From contig NZ_LT699745.1 of NCBI RefSeq assembly GCF_900155385.1, forward strand, positions 711,720-775,719: a stretch of 64,000 bases of DNA, given 5' to 3'. Origin of the DNA: Vreelandella massiliensis (GTDB lineage: Bacteria; Pseudomonadota; Gammaproteobacteria; Pseudomonadales; Halomonadaceae). Each line of letters starts with the position of its first letter. The stretch's first letter is position 1. A program made the position numbers and the translations under genes. This document shows, piece after piece, positions 55,502 to 64,000 of the stretch. The notes beneath the pieces are model-generated. The model saw only the letters and a list, made by a program, of their open reading frames with translations. It had not been told where the DNA came from and did not search any database.

Positions 55502-56869
55502 ATGCTGCCCGATGTCCTCCCGCGCCCCGACGCTATCTCGCCGGAGGTCTACCGCGCCCGCCGCGCCGCCCTGATGCGCCAGCTGCCCGCGAATGCCGCC
55601 GTCCTGCTGCCCGGTGCCTCGCTGGTGACGCGCTCCCATGACAGCGAATTCCCTTTCCGCCAGAACAGCGATTTTTATTACCTGACCGGTATCACCGAGC
55701 CCGATGCCCTGCTGGTGCTGCTACCGGGTGCTAAAGGCAGTGGAGAGGGCGACGAAGACGTAAACGGTGAGAGCATCCTGTTCTGCCAAGAGCGCGACCC
55801 CACCCTGGAGGCGTGGACCGGGCGTCGTCTGGGGGCTGAGGGGGTGGTGCGCGAACACGGTTTGGATCAGGCCTTTGAGAACGGCGAGCGCGATGAGCGC
55901 CTAAGAGAACTGCTGCAGGGGCGCGAACAGCTCTACGTGCCACTAGTCAGCGCTGACGCCGTGGCCCTGGCCGAAGACGCCTATCAGCAAGCGAAAGCGG
56001 GCCAGCGGCGCGGCCAAGCAGCGGTACGCGGTTGGCAGGACATCAGCCCGCTGATCCACGAGATGCGGCTGATCAAAAGCGCGCAAGAGATCGAGGTGTT
56101 GCGCCACGCCGCGGCGATTTCCGCCCGTGCGCACTGTCGTGCCATGCGAGCCGCCGCGCCGGGGCTTTTTGAGTACCAGCTGCAGGCGGAGTTAGAGCAT
56201 GAATTTATGTGGCAGGGCGGCAGTGGGCCGGCGTACAGCACGATTGTCGGCGGTGGCGCCAATGGGTGTGTCTTGCACTACATTGAGAACAGCGCGGTGC
56301 TGAAAGCAGGGGAGCTTGTATTGATTGATGCCGGCGCTGAGTTTGATCTCTACGCTGGCGACATTACCCGTACCTTTCCGGTCTCCGGTACGTTCAGCGC
56401 CGCGCAGCGCGCCGTTTACGAGGTAGTGCTGAAGGCTCAAGCGCGCGCGGTTGCCGCGGTTAAGCCGGGGAACACACTGTTCGATATTCATCAGGGCGTG
56501 GTGCGCGACCTGACGAGCGGGCTGATTACGCTTGGGCTGCTGGAAGGCGACGTGGACGCGCGCATCGAAGACGAGAGCTACCGGCGCTTCTATCTGCACT
56601 CGACGTCGCACTGGCTCGGGCTTGATGTTCACGATGTGGGCACGTATCGCCTTGACCCTGATACGCCGCGCCCACTCTCGCCGGGCATGGCACTGACCGT
56701 TGAGCCGGGGCTCTATATTCCCACTGACGACGATATCCCCGCTGAGTACCGGGGTATCGCCGTCCGTATCGAAGACGATGTCGTGGTGACGGAAAGCAGC
56801 CACGAGGTGCTCACCGCCGATGTGCCCAAACAGGTGGCGGATATTGAGGCGCTGATGGCGAAGAAATAA
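55502..56869 (+). CDS. pepP: Xaa-Pro aminopeptidase
   Basis: PepP removes an N-terminal residue before proline. The 455-residue protein has the N-terminal creatinase-like domain with NSDFYYLTGITEPDALLVLLPG (key NSDFYYLTG) and the pita-bread domain carrying the dinuclear metal site: DAGAEFDLYAGDITRTFPVSG (DAGAEFDLYAGD), HSTSHWLGLDVHD, LTVEPGLY and AVRIEDD, giving the Asp, Asp, His, Glu, Glu ligands. AAAAGGAG precedes the ATG. It is 62 bp after ygfB and upstream of ubiH, the E. coli order. Confidence 0.97.
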   Translation: MLPDVLPRPDAISPEVYRARRAALMRQLPANAAVLLPGASLVTRSHDSEFPFRQNSDFYYLTGITEPDALLVLLPGAKGSGEGDEDVNGESILFCQERDPTLEAWTGRRLGAEGVVREHGLDQAFENGERDERLRELLQGREQLYVPLVSADAVALAEDAYQQAKAGQRRGQAAVRGWQDISPLIHEMRLIKSAQEIEVLRHAAAISARAHCRAMRAAAPGLFEYQLQAELEHEFMWQGGSGPAYSTIVGGGANGCVLHYIENSAVLKAGELVLIDAGAEFDLYAGDITRTFPVSGTFSAAQRAVYEVVLKAQARAVAAVKPGNTLFDIHQGVVRDLTSGLITLGLLEGDVDARIEDESYRRFYLHSTSHWLGLDVHDVGTYRLDPDTPRPLSPGMALTVEPGLYIPTDDDIPAEYRGIAVRIEDDVVVTESSHEVLTADVPKQVADIEALMAKK

Positions 56870-56897
56870 CCAGCCTTGTCTGCCCTTTAGTGCTGTT

Positions 56898-56910
56898 ATG
56901 TAATTTACAT
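56898..56910. promoter_or_regulatory. 13-bp palindrome before ubiH
   Basis: ATGTAATTTACAT is a perfect inverted repeat with a one-base centre, 17 bp before the ubiH start, in the pepP-ubiH gap. It could be an operator or a chance AT-rich palindrome. Confidence 0.3.
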
Positions 56911-56927
56911 TACGATTGGAGTGCGCG

Positions 56928-58145
56928 ATGGTGACGCCCAAAAAAGCAGTGACACACGATATCGTGATTATTGGCGGTGGCTTGGTCGGCGCGAGTCTCG
57001 GCTGTGCCTTGGCGCCGCTCATCGAGCGCCACGCGCTGCGTGTGGCGGTCATTGAGGCTGCCCCATTGCCGTCCAGTGAGGCGCCGCTCACCTGGCAGCC
57101 GAGTTTTGATGCGCGCGCCAGCGCCATCGCCGAGGGGGCTGCACAGCGTTTTCGCCGCTTGGGGGTATGGGAGGCGATGCGCCAAGAGGCCGCGCCCATC
57201 AAGCGTATCCATATCAGCGAGCGTGGGCGCTTTGGCGCCACACGCCTCAACGCGGCCGATGTGGGCGTCGACGCGCTCGGCTATGTCATTCCTAACGCCT
57301 GGATGGGGCGCGTGCTCCACTACCATTTAACGGGGCTTCCCCTTGAGTGGCACTGCCCGGCGCGGGTGGAGACGATCGCGCCGATCGCCGAAGGGCACCG
57401 GCTGACGCTGTCTGATGGCAATGAGCTGGTGGGAGCGCTGACGGTGCTCGCCGATGGCGGACGCTCGGGGTTAAAAGAGCAGCTAGGCATCGACAACGCG
57501 CATGCGCCTTATGAGCAAACGGCGCTGATTGCCAATGTGGCGGTGAGCCAGCCGCATCAAGGCATCGCCTATGAGCGCTTCACCCGCGACGGGCCGATTG
57601 CGCTCTTGCCGCTACCGGGTAACGCCATGGAGTTGGTATGGACGCACCCGGCCGGGGAGGAAAAAGCCCGCATGACGCTTTCAGACAGTGAGTTTCTGGC
57701 CCAGCTACAGGGGGCCTTTGGCGACCGCGCCGGGCGCTTTACCCATGTCGGCAGCCGCCACGCCTACCCGCTCACCCTCACCACGGCGCGCGAGCCGGTG
57801 CGACCGGGGCTTGCGGTGCTGGGTAACGCCGCCCACGCGCTGCATCCGGTGGCGGGGCAAGGATTTAACTTGGCGCTGCGCGGGGTGACCGATCTGGTCG
57901 ATACGCTGAGTGACGGCCTCGCTGCCGGTCAGCCGCTAGGGGCAATGGCGTTGCTTGAGGCGTTCGAGCGCCGCCGCGAGGATGACCGCGCCAATGTCAT
58001 TCGTTTTAGCGACGGGCTGGTGAGGCTCTTTGGTCTCGATCTGCCGCTATTGAGCCACGCCCGCGCGGCGGGGCTTATCGGTCTCAACCTCGCCGGGCCG
58101 CTGCGCCGCAGCCTGGCGCGTCGCGCCATGGGAGTCGAACGCTGA
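56928..58145 (+). CDS. ubiH: 2-octaprenyl-6-methoxyphenol hydroxylase
   Basis: UbiH is a flavin monooxygenase of ubiquinone synthesis. The 405-residue protein has the dinucleotide motif DIVIIGGGLVGASLGCAL near the N-terminus, DARASAIAEGAAQRFRRLGVW, VLADGGRSGLKEQLGI for the middle DG motif, and VLGNAAHALHPVAGQGFNLALRG for the second FAD motif, all as in UbiH. The start is ATG at 56928 after a TTGGAG site; an in-frame TTG upstream is less likely. Its TGA overlaps the next start by one base. Confidence 0.95.
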   Translation: MVTPKKAVTHDIVIIGGGLVGASLGCALAPLIERHALRVAVIEAAPLPSSEAPLTWQPSFDARASAIAEGAAQRFRRLGVWEAMRQEAAPIKRIHISERGRFGATRLNAADVGVDALGYVIPNAWMGRVLHYHLTGLPLEWHCPARVETIAPIAEGHRLTLSDGNELVGALTVLADGGRSGLKEQLGIDNAHAPYEQTALIANVAVSQPHQGIAYERFTRDGPIALLPLPGNAMELVWTHPAGEEKARMTLSDSEFLAQLQGAFGDRAGRFTHVGSRHAYPLTLTTAREPVRPGLAVLGNAAHALHPVAGQGFNLALRGVTDLVDTLSDGLAAGQPLGAMALLEAFERRREDDRANVIRFSDGLVRLFGLDLPLLSHARAAGLIGLNLAGPLRRSLARRAMGVER

Positions 58146-59431
58146 TGAGCAAAGGGAATACAGATACCGTGAACCAGGACACCGTGAACGGAAATAACAG
58201 CCGCGATACGAGCGAGTTTGACGCCGTGATCGTCGGCGGCGGCATGGTCGGGACAACGCTGTGCGCGCTGCTCGTTGAGGCGGGCATGCGCGTGGCGCTG
58301 GTGGAAGCCCAAGAAGCGCCGGTACGTTTGGAGACGCTGGATCTGAACCAGCCCGCCCCACGGGTTAGCGCGCTGACGCCGGTATCGCAACGGCTTTTAA
58401 CGCACTTGAACGTATGGCCGGCAATGGCGGCGGCGCGAGTCACGCCGTATCACTTTATGCACGTGTGGGATGGCGAGGGCAGCGGTGAAATTCGCTTCTC
58501 CGCCGACGAAGCCGGCGTGCCGGCGCTGGGGCATATTGTCGAAAACCAGGTAACGCTCGCGGCCCTCAACGACCTGCTGGCCGGGCACCCGAAGGTCACG
58601 CGTATCGATGGCGCCCGCGTTGAGGCGCTGCAAACCTCGGCGAAGGGGCGCTGGCTGGTGCTGGATAAGGGCCGCGAACTGCATGCGCCGCTGGTGGTGG
58701 CCGCGGACGGGGCGCGCTCGGTACTGCGCGACTTGGCCGAGATCGACGTTAGTGAGGACGACATGGATCAGCACGCGGTAGTGACCACGGTGCGTTGTGA
58801 AAAGCCCCACGGCGGCACCGCGCGTCAGGTGTTTCGCGACGGTGAGCCGCTGGCGTTTTTGCCGCTCACTATCGCCGGTGACGACCACTACTGCTCGATT
58901 GTCTGGTCCACCTCGCCCAAGCGGGCCAAGGTGCTATGCGAGTTCGACGCAGACGCGCTCGGCGAGGCGCTGGGGCGGGCCTTCGAACACCGCTTAGGCA
59001 AGGTTGAGGTGTGCGATAGCGCTTACCGCTTCCCGCTGGTGCAGCGTCATGCGCGGCGGTATGTTCAGCCGCACTTGGCGCTGGTGGGGGATGCGGCGCA
59101 CAGCATCCACCCGCTGGCGGGACAAGGCGTTAATCTTGGGCTGATGGATGCCGCGGTGCTGGCGGAGGAGGTGGTGCAGGCTTGGCGGCGCGGCGCGCCC
59201 TGGGGAAGCGAGGCGATTCTGCGCCGTTACGAGCGCCGCCGCCGGGGGGATAACGCCGCGATGCTGGGGCTGATGAAAGGCTTCAAGCTGCTGTTCGGTG
59301 CCGAGCACCCTGCCTTGACCCTGGCACGCAATGTCGGCATGAGCGGCATGGACCGGCTGGTGCCGCTCAAGCGCGTGGTGATGCGCCAAGCCACCGGCGA
59401 GCGCGGCCGCTTGCCGGCGAGTTGCCGCTAG
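58145..59431 (+). CDS. ubiI: UbiH/UbiF/VisC-family ubiquinone hydroxylase, UbiI-like
   Basis: The 428-residue flavin monooxygenase follows ubiH as visC/ubiI does in E. coli and probably carries out the C5 hydroxylation of ubiquinone synthesis. It has FDAVIVGGGMVGTTLCALLVEAGM, APRVSALTPVSQRLL, VVAADGARSVLRDLAEI and LVGDAAHSIHPLAGQGVNLGLMD. An extra polar N-terminal stretch of about 20 residues (NTDTVNQDTVNGNNSRDTS) precedes the flavin motif. It overlaps ubiH by one base. Its TAG shares the bases CTAG with the stop of the convergent gene at 59428. Confidence 0.93.
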   Translation: MSKGNTDTVNQDTVNGNNSRDTSEFDAVIVGGGMVGTTLCALLVEAGMRVALVEAQEAPVRLETLDLNQPAPRVSALTPVSQRLLTHLNVWPAMAAARVTPYHFMHVWDGEGSGEIRFSADEAGVPALGHIVENQVTLAALNDLLAGHPKVTRIDGARVEALQTSAKGRWLVLDKGRELHAPLVVAADGARSVLRDLAEIDVSEDDMDQHAVVTTVRCEKPHGGTARQVFRDGEPLAFLPLTIAGDDHYCSIVWSTSPKRAKVLCEFDADALGEALGRAFEHRLGKVEVCDSAYRFPLVQRHARRYVQPHLALVGDAAHSIHPLAGQGVNLGLMDAAVLAEEVVQAWRRGAPWGSEAILRRYERRRRGDNAAMLGLMKGFKLLFGAEHPALTLARNVGMSGMDRLVPLKRVVMRQATGERGRLPASCR

Positions 59432-60771
59432 TTGCGGCGGCGGTCCACCACGTTGAGCGCTTTGAGCAGGTTCAGCGCTTCGCTAAGCTGGTAGTCGTCG
59501 CGCAGGCGCTGAGACAATGCTTGGCGCTCGCGGGTCTCGCCTTGGGAGCGCAGGTGGCCCTCCAAGTCAGCCTCGCGCAGTTGGCGCTGGTTCTCGGCGA
59601 CTTCAAGCCGGCCGCGCACCACGGCCACGTCGGGCTCGATGCCCTGGGCCTGAATGGAGCGGCCGCTGGGCGTGTAGTAGAGCGCGGTGGTGAGCTTTAG
59701 CCCCTCGCCGTTACCCAGCGGCATGATCTGCTGTACCGAGCCCTTGCCGAAGCTGTCGGTGCCCATGATCACCCCGCGGCGCTGATCTTGAATCGCGCCG
59801 GCGACGATTTCCGCCGCCGAGGCGCTGCCGCCGTTGATCAGTACCACTAGCGGAATATCACCGGCGGGTGTGTTGGGTGTGGCGGAGAACTCCATTTGCG
59901 TGTCCGCCAAACGTCCTTCGGTATACACCACAAGCCCTTCGTCCAAGAACAGGTCGGCGACATCCACGGCGCTCTGCAGCACGCCGCCGGGGTTGTTGCG
60001 CAGGTCGAGCACAAGCCCGTTCAGTTCGGCCTCGTCCGCCATGCTTTGCAGCGCTTCGCGGGCTTGCTCGGCGGTGCGCGACTGGAACTGGCTGATGCGT
60101 AGGTAGCCGTAACCGGGTTCTAGGCGTTCGTACTTAACGCTTTCGGTACGGATTACCTCCCGCGTGAGAGTAAATTCTCGCGGGCTCTCCTCGCCGCTAC
60201 GCAGTACCGATATTTCCACTGTGGTGCCCGGCTCGCCGCGCATCAGGCTAACGGCTTCCTGCAGCGATAGGCTTTCGGTTGGCGTGCCGTCAATGCTGAT
60301 AATGATATCCCGCGACATTAATCCCGCTTTGGAAGCAGGGGTATCGTCTATCGGGGTAATCACCATCAGCTGGCCATTTTCCATGCCCACCTCGATGCCG
60401 ATACCGCCAAACTCGCCCTGAGTCGATTCGCGCAGGCTTTGAAACTCCTCTTCATCGAGGTAAGCCGAGTGCGGGTCCAGCTCGTTGAGCATGCCGCGCA
60501 TGGCGTTACGCAGTAGCGTGCGATCGTCGACCTCCTCCACGTAGGCGCGTTTGATGCGCTCAAACACTTCCGCCAAGGTTTGGATCTCTTCCAGCGGTAA
60601 GTCGTCTAGCTCGCTCGATGCCGACAGGTTGTCGCTCGGCAGCATCTCGGTGGTCTGCGCCTGGGCAAAAGGAGCCATCGAGACGAGCGAGGCCGTGAGG
60701 AGCGCCACTGGCATCACAGAGGCCAAAAGCCGCTTGGCCGGTGAGGTGACCGCATTGATAAGTCGCGTCAT
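59428..60771 (-). CDS. S41-family C-terminal processing peptidase
   Basis: The 447-residue periplasmic protease has a signal peptide (MTRLINAVTSPAKRLLASVM to FAQA), an N-terminal helical part, a PDZ domain (about 118-195, GIGIEVGMENGQLMVI to IISIDG) and the S41 catalytic domain. The Ser-Lys pair is Ser318 in NGGSASAAEI and Lys343 in SFGKGSVQ, 25 apart as in Tsp. It resembles CtpA-type enzymes, which trim or degrade periplasmic proteins, often with a lipoprotein partner that controls cell-wall hydrolases. The gene is third in the gpmI-envC-ctpA series on the minus strand. Confidence 0.95.
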   Translation of the reverse strand: MTRLINAVTSPAKRLLASVMPVALLTASLVSMAPFAQAQTTEMLPSDNLSASSELDDLPLEEIQTLAEVFERIKRAYVEEVDDRTLLRNAMRGMLNELDPHSAYLDEEEFQSLRESTQGEFGGIGIEVGMENGQLMVITPIDDTPASKAGLMSRDIIISIDGTPTESLSLQEAVSLMRGEPGTTVEISVLRSGEESPREFTLTREVIRTESVKYERLEPGYGYLRISQFQSRTAEQAREALQSMADEAELNGLVLDLRNNPGGVLQSAVDVADLFLDEGLVVYTEGRLADTQMEFSATPNTPAGDIPLVVLINGGSASAAEIVAGAIQDQRRGVIMGTDSFGKGSVQQIMPLGNGEGLKLTTALYYTPSGRSIQAQGIEPDVAVVRGRLEVAENQRQLREADLEGHLRSQGETRERQALSQRLRDDYQLSEALNLLKALNVVDRRRN

Positions 60772-60837
60772 GAAGACTCCGCTGACGATCGGCAGCTGGC
60801 TGCCAAAAAATGAGGGTAATGGCGCAAGCTTATCCCG

Positions 60838-61992
60838 TCAGCGGCGGGCAATCCAACGCTTGGGGTTAATTGGTTCGCCACTTTGGCGCACTTCAAAGTA
60901 GAGCGCGGCTTGCGCTTGCCCGCCGCTGTCGCCGACACGGCCAATTTCGTCGCCGCGATTGATGCTTTGCCCAGGCCGAGCGCTGAAGCGTTGCAGGTGG
61001 GCGTAGAGGGTCATCACATGGTCGCCGTGGTCGATAATCAACAGGTTACCAAAGCCGCGCATCCAGTCGGCGAATACCACGCGCCCAGCGTGAACGGCGG
61101 CAACCGGCGTCCCGGCGCGCGCCTCGATCACAATGCCGTTGTAGTGGACACCCTTTTGGTCGTGATACGCCGCGCTAATCGTGCCGTGTACTGGCCACGG
61201 CAAGTCGCCCTGCGTGCGGCTAATTTGCGTGCTGGGGGCGGGCCCGTCAAGGCGCGCCATCTCCTGGCGTATTTGCTCCAGGGCGCGCTGAGCCTGTTCG
61301 CGCTCTTGCTCTAAAGCGGCGAGTCGCTGCTCTTCGCTTTGAAAGCGCGAATCGAGCGTGGCGACAAGCTCTCGCCGCTCGGCGGTACGCTTTGCAAGGG
61401 TGGCGCTTTGGCGCTCGAGCTGTTCGCCGAGGCTATCCAAACGCTGCCGGCGCTTGGCGAGTTCCGCCTCGGTGTCGGCGAGGGCGGTATCGAGTTCGGC
61501 AATCGCCTCGATCCGGGCTTGGCGTGCCTGGGTTAAGCGGTTGAGGTAGGCCTGCATGCGGTCGAGTTCGGCGGGGTCACCCTGGTTGAGCAGCAGCTTG
61601 AGTTGCGGCGTGGGGCCGAGACGGTAGAGCGCCGCTAACTGCTCGGCAAGCGCATGAGACTGCTCGCTGCGCTGACGCTCCAGGCGCTCGCGATGGGCGC
61701 GCAGTTGGTCGCTTTCGTCGGCGAGCTCGCGCCGCTCGGCTTGTAGCGCGTCCAGGCGTTGGTGCGTTTCGGCGAGCTGGGTTTCAATCTCGCGCAGCTC
61801 GCGCGAGGCGTCGCTGCGGGCGGTGTCGGTGGCGCTTAAGCGCTCATTGAGCGTTTCAATCTCCTCGCCGAGCGCATCGAGCTTGCGCTCGGCATCCGCT
61901 TCGCTGGCTTGGCTAGGAGCCAGCGAAAGCCTGCCTCCCCCTATCAGGATGAAAGCGAGCAGGGCGCAAGCGAACGCAAGACGCCGCATCAA
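60838..61992 (-). CDS. envC: Murein hydrolase activator EnvC
   Basis: EnvC activates amidases AmiA and AmiB at the division site. The 384-residue protein has a signal peptide (MMRRLAFACALLAFILIGGG), a long periplasmic coiled coil (about 30-245, rich in Leu, Glu and Arg heptads) and a C-terminal LytM-type M23 domain (about 270-380, WPVHGTISAAYHDQKGVHYNGIVIEARAG, with key GVHYNGIVIEARAGTPV). The M23 zinc ligands are incomplete: the first HxxxD motif is absent, as expected of a non-enzymatic activator. It starts 4 bp after gpmI. Confidence 0.95.
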   Translation of the reverse strand: MMRRLAFACALLAFILIGGGRLSLAPSQASEADAERKLDALGEEIETLNERLSATDTARSDASRELREIETQLAETHQRLDALQAERRELADESDQLRAHRERLERQRSEQSHALAEQLAALYRLGPTPQLKLLLNQGDPAELDRMQAYLNRLTQARQARIEAIAELDTALADTEAELAKRRQRLDSLGEQLERQSATLAKRTAERRELVATLDSRFQSEEQRLAALEQEREQAQRALEQIRQEMARLDGPAPSTQISRTQGDLPWPVHGTISAAYHDQKGVHYNGIVIEARAGTPVAAVHAGRVVFADWMRGFGNLLIIDHGDHVMTLYAHLQRFSARPGQSINRGDEIGRVGDSGGQAQAALYFEVRQSGEPINPKRWIARR

Positions 61993-61995
61993 GAT

Positions 61996-63561
61996 TTAAC
62001 GCAGCGTGATCAGCGATTGGCCGGTCATGGCCTCGGGCACCGGCTGATTCATAAGGGTTAACAGCGTGGGGGCGAGGTCGCAAAGGCGCCCCTCATCGAG
62101 GGTGGCGTGACGCTCGCCGACGTAAATCAGCGGCACCACAAAGGTGGTGTGGGCCGTTTGCGGGGCGCCGGTGTCGGGGTTGACCATCTGCTCGGCGTTG
62201 CCGTGGTCGGCGGTGATCAGGCAGGCGCCGCCGGCGCGCTCGATGGCTTCGACCACGCGACCCACGCAGGTATCGACGGTCTCGATGGCTTTTACCGCCG
62301 CATCGAAATCACCGGTATGGCCGACCATATCGCCGTTGGCGTAGTTGCACACGATCAAATCAAAGGTGCCACCGTCGATCGCCTCCACCAGCTTGTCGGT
62401 GATCTCAAAGGCGCTCATTTCGGGCTTTTCGTCGTAGGTGCGCACGTCTTGCGGCGAGGGCAGCAGAATACGGGTTTCCCCCTCGAACTCCGTTTCCTGC
62501 CCGCCGGAGAAGAAGAACGTCACGTGAGGGTACTTCTCGGTCTCGGCGATGCGCAGTTGCGTAAGCCCGCGCTTGGCGACCACCTCACCCAGGGTGTCGC
62601 TGAGATCCGATGGCGGGAACGCCGTGGGCGCGGGAATATCGGCGGCGTACTGGGTCATCATCACGATGCCGTCGCCGGCAAGCGCCGGGTGGGCGTGGCG
62701 ATCAAAGCCGGTGAAGTCGGGTTCGGCAAAGGCGCGGGTGAGCTCGCGGGCGCGGTCGGCGCGGAAGTTGGCGAAAATGGCGGCGTCGCCGTCACCAATC
62801 ACTACCGGCTCGCCCTGCGGGCGAATGCGGGTGGCCGAGACGAACTCATCGGTCTCGCCGCGCGCGTAAGCCTCTTGTAGCGCGGTTTGGGCATCCACCG
62901 CCTCATACTCGGCGCTGCCTTGGGTTAACAGCGCATACGCCTGCTCGACGCGCTCCCAGCGGTTATCGCGGTCCAGCGCGTAGAAGCGCCCGATGATCGA
63001 CGCCACGAAGCCGTTCTCCGCGCCCACCAGTTCCGCCAGGCGGGCGTTGGCGCGCTCGATGGAAGGCAGCGCGCTTTTGGGCGGCATATCGCGGCCATCG
63101 AGAAAGGCGTGAATATAGATGTGTGTTGCGCCGCGGCGGGCGGCAAGCTCGGCGAGCGCGAGTATATGGTCTTCGTGACTGTGCACGCCGCCAGGGGAGA
63201 GAAGCCCTAGAAGATGCACCGCGCGACCATTGGCGATGGCTTCGTCAATCGGCTGCGTTAGCGTGGTGTTCGTGTCGAGCTCAACATTTTCCACCGCTTT
63301 GGTGATGCGGGTGAGGTCTTGGTAAATGATGCGCCCGGCGCCGAGGTTCATGTGGCCCACTTCAGAGTTGCCCATTTGCCCGTCCGGAAGGCCCACATGG
63401 TGGCCGTCGGTGTGGACGAACGCGTGCGGGCGCTCCGCCCAGAGCCTGTCCATGACCGGCGTGTTGGCGGCGGCCACGGCGTTGTGCTGGGTGTCGGGGT
63501 TGTGGCCGTAGCCGTCCAGGATAATCAGCGCCACCGGGCGCGGCGTGTTTGACGTGTCCAT
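61996..63561 (-). CDS. gpmI: 2,3-bisphosphoglycerate-independent phosphoglycerate mutase
   Basis: GpmI interconverts 3- and 2-phosphoglycerate in glycolysis. The 521-residue alkaline phosphatase-like protein has the metal-binding Asp in LILDGYGHN, the catalytic Ser66 in [29 protein letters not shown] (GGVHSHEDH), [14 protein letters not shown], and the second metal site [14 protein letters not shown] and [12 protein letters not shown] start at [12 protein letters not shown], with GAGG before the ATG at 63561; the frame upstream to 63639 is not coding. It is first of the gpmI-envC-S41 peptidase series and diverges from the rhodanese gene. Confidence 0.96.
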   Translation of the reverse strand: MDTSNTPRPVALIILDGYGHNPDTQHNAVAAANTPVMDRLWAERPHAFVHTDGHHVGLPDGQMGNSEVGHMNLGAGRIIYQDLTRITKAVENVELDTNTTLTQPIDEAIANGRAVHLLGLLSPGGVHSHEDHILALAELAARRGATHIYIHAFLDGRDMPPKSALPSIERANARLAELVGAENGFVASIIGRFYALDRDNRWERVEQAYALLTQGSAEYEAVDAQTALQEAYARGETDEFVSATRIRPQGEPVVIGDGDAAIFANFRADRARELTRAFAEPDFTGFDRHAHPALAGDGIVMMTQYAADIPAPTAFPPSDLSDTLGEVVAKRGLTQLRIAETEKYPHVTFFFSGGQETEFEGETRILLPSPQDVRTYDEKPEMSAFEITDKLVEAIDGGTFDLIVCNYANGDMVGHTGDFDAAVKAIETVDTCVGRVVEAIERAGGACLITADHGNAEQMVNPDTGAPQTAHTTFVVPLIYVGERHATLDEGRLCDLAPTLLTLMNQPVPEAMTGQSLITLR

Positions 63562-63751
63562 GAAAACCTCATAATGACCGAACAGCGACGCGGGGTCGCG
63601 GCGAGCGTAAGCTTGGGGCATGATAGCGCAGGCAGCCACCGCGCGTCATGACGAGTCCTGCGCGCAACGCCGTGTGGGGTGTATACTGTGGCGCTTTCAC
63701 GGCGGCGAAGCCGCTTTCAATTTGTGCATTGACCAAGAGATTGTGCTCGCG

Positions 63752-64000
63752 ATGATCGATCAGCTGTTCGAATTCGTACAGAACCACCCGTTGCTGGTGG
63801 GCATGTTTTTGCTCGTCTTAATCGCCTGGATTATTTACGAGACGCGCAGCGCTTCCACGAGCGGCGTGACCTCGGCGCAAGCCACGCAGCTTATCAACCG
63901 CGAGGATGCGGTGGTGCTGGATGTGCGTGAGAGCAAAGACTTTAAAGCCGGGCATATTGCCGGGGCGCGTAACATCCCGCAAAGCAGCCTCGATAGCCGC
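63752..64000 (+). CDS. Rhodanese-domain membrane protein, YibN-like (partial, continues past the window)
   Basis: The visible 83 codons start MIDQLFEFVQNHPLLVGMFL and contain one membrane helix (about residues 13-30, LLVGMFLLVLIAWIIYE), then the start of a rhodanese domain: SAQATQLINREDAVVLDVRES, KDFKAGHIAGARNIP. The catalytic Cys loop lies beyond the window. YibN of E. coli has the same layout, next to gpmI. Its role in sulfur transfer is not settled. It diverges from gpmI; the promoter should lie in 63562-63751. Confidence 0.9.
   Translation, partial: MIDQLFEFVQNHPLLVGMFLLVLIAWIIYETRSASTSGVTSAQATQLINREDAVVLDVRESKDFKAGHIAGARNIPQSSLDSR

Noticed and set aside
56192..57250. 352-codon frame antisense to pepP and ubiH
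   Set aside because: It spans a gene boundary on the other strand, has no domain features and no ribosome site; a shadow frame.
62107..62880. 257-codon frame antisense to gpmI
   Set aside because: It mirrors conserved gpmI codons and has no family features.

Overview
The window looks like the replication-origin region of a gammaproteobacterium, most likely of the family Halomonadaceae (Halomonas or Vreelandella). The grounds are the gene order mnmE-yidC-rnpA-rpmH / oriC / dnaA-dnaN-recF-gyrB, the moderately high GC content, the gammaproteobacterial zapA-6S RNA-ygfA and ygfB-pepP-ubiH-ubiI clusters, and protein styles resembling that family. The genus is inferred from memory of these proteins, not from a search.

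Layout. (1) 1-2700 is an accessory patch beside the 3' end of mnmE. It holds a two-gene module of an ImmA/IrrE-type metallopeptidase and a translationally coupled DUF4411 (PIN-like) protein. The first gene is split by a complete IS256-family element with imperfect terminal inverted repeats and a perfect 9-bp target duplication. The mnmE 3' end carries an 18-bp sequence like the attachment site used by SGI1-type integrative elements, so the module may be island cargo. (2) 2813-14159 is the origin core. oriC (about 6740-7140) contains three perfect DnaA boxes and AT-rich stretches. Four perfect 16-bp parS palindromes lie between 10286 and 14212, two of them inside recF. yidD is missing from its usual place. 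(3) 14220-36889 covers glycyl-tRNA synthetase and lipopolysaccharide inner-core and core synthesis: gmhB, hldD, waaF, an OpgB-like phosphoglycerol transferase, ugd, a run of core glycosyltransferases (GT90, GT4, GT2, GT4, GT8), an O-antigen ligase-like WaaL, a Kdo kinase, a GT9 heptosyltransferase, hldE and waaA. This part has been reworked: there is a partial ugd duplicate, a low-GC patch with an outer membrane barrel protein and a YrbL-like kinase, and a damaged IS5-family (IS427-like) element inserted in a CTAG site.

(4) 36872-50356 (minus strand) is a complete Pel exopolysaccharide operon in the order pelX-like epimerase, pelA, pelB, pelC, pelD, pelE, pelF, pelG, with tight overlaps throughout. 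PelD keeps an RxxD cyclic-di-GMP motif. Two near-identical operator-like inverted repeats lie upstream. (5) 50639-64000 is housekeeping: rpiA, ilvA, a 32-residue membrane peptide, ygfA (fau), 6S RNA, zapA, ygfB, pepP, ubiH, ubiI, an S41 peptidase, envC, gpmI and the start of a rhodanese gene.

Working together, regions 3 and 4 build the cell envelope. HldE, GmhB and HldD make ADP-heptose; WaaA, the Kdo kinase and the heptosyltransferases build the inner core; the GT cluster and WaaL finish and cap it; the Pel operon makes a secreted biofilm polysaccharide. The least expected observations are the IS-split ImmA/DUF4411 module at the mnmE attachment site, a 66-bp in-frame segment shared by hldE and the tail of waaA (56 of 66 bases identical by hand alignment), the tandem inverted repeats before the pel operon, and the partial ugd copy beside the low-GC patch. 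I did not find a clearly new multi-gene system; the ImmA/DUF4411 module is the nearest candidate.
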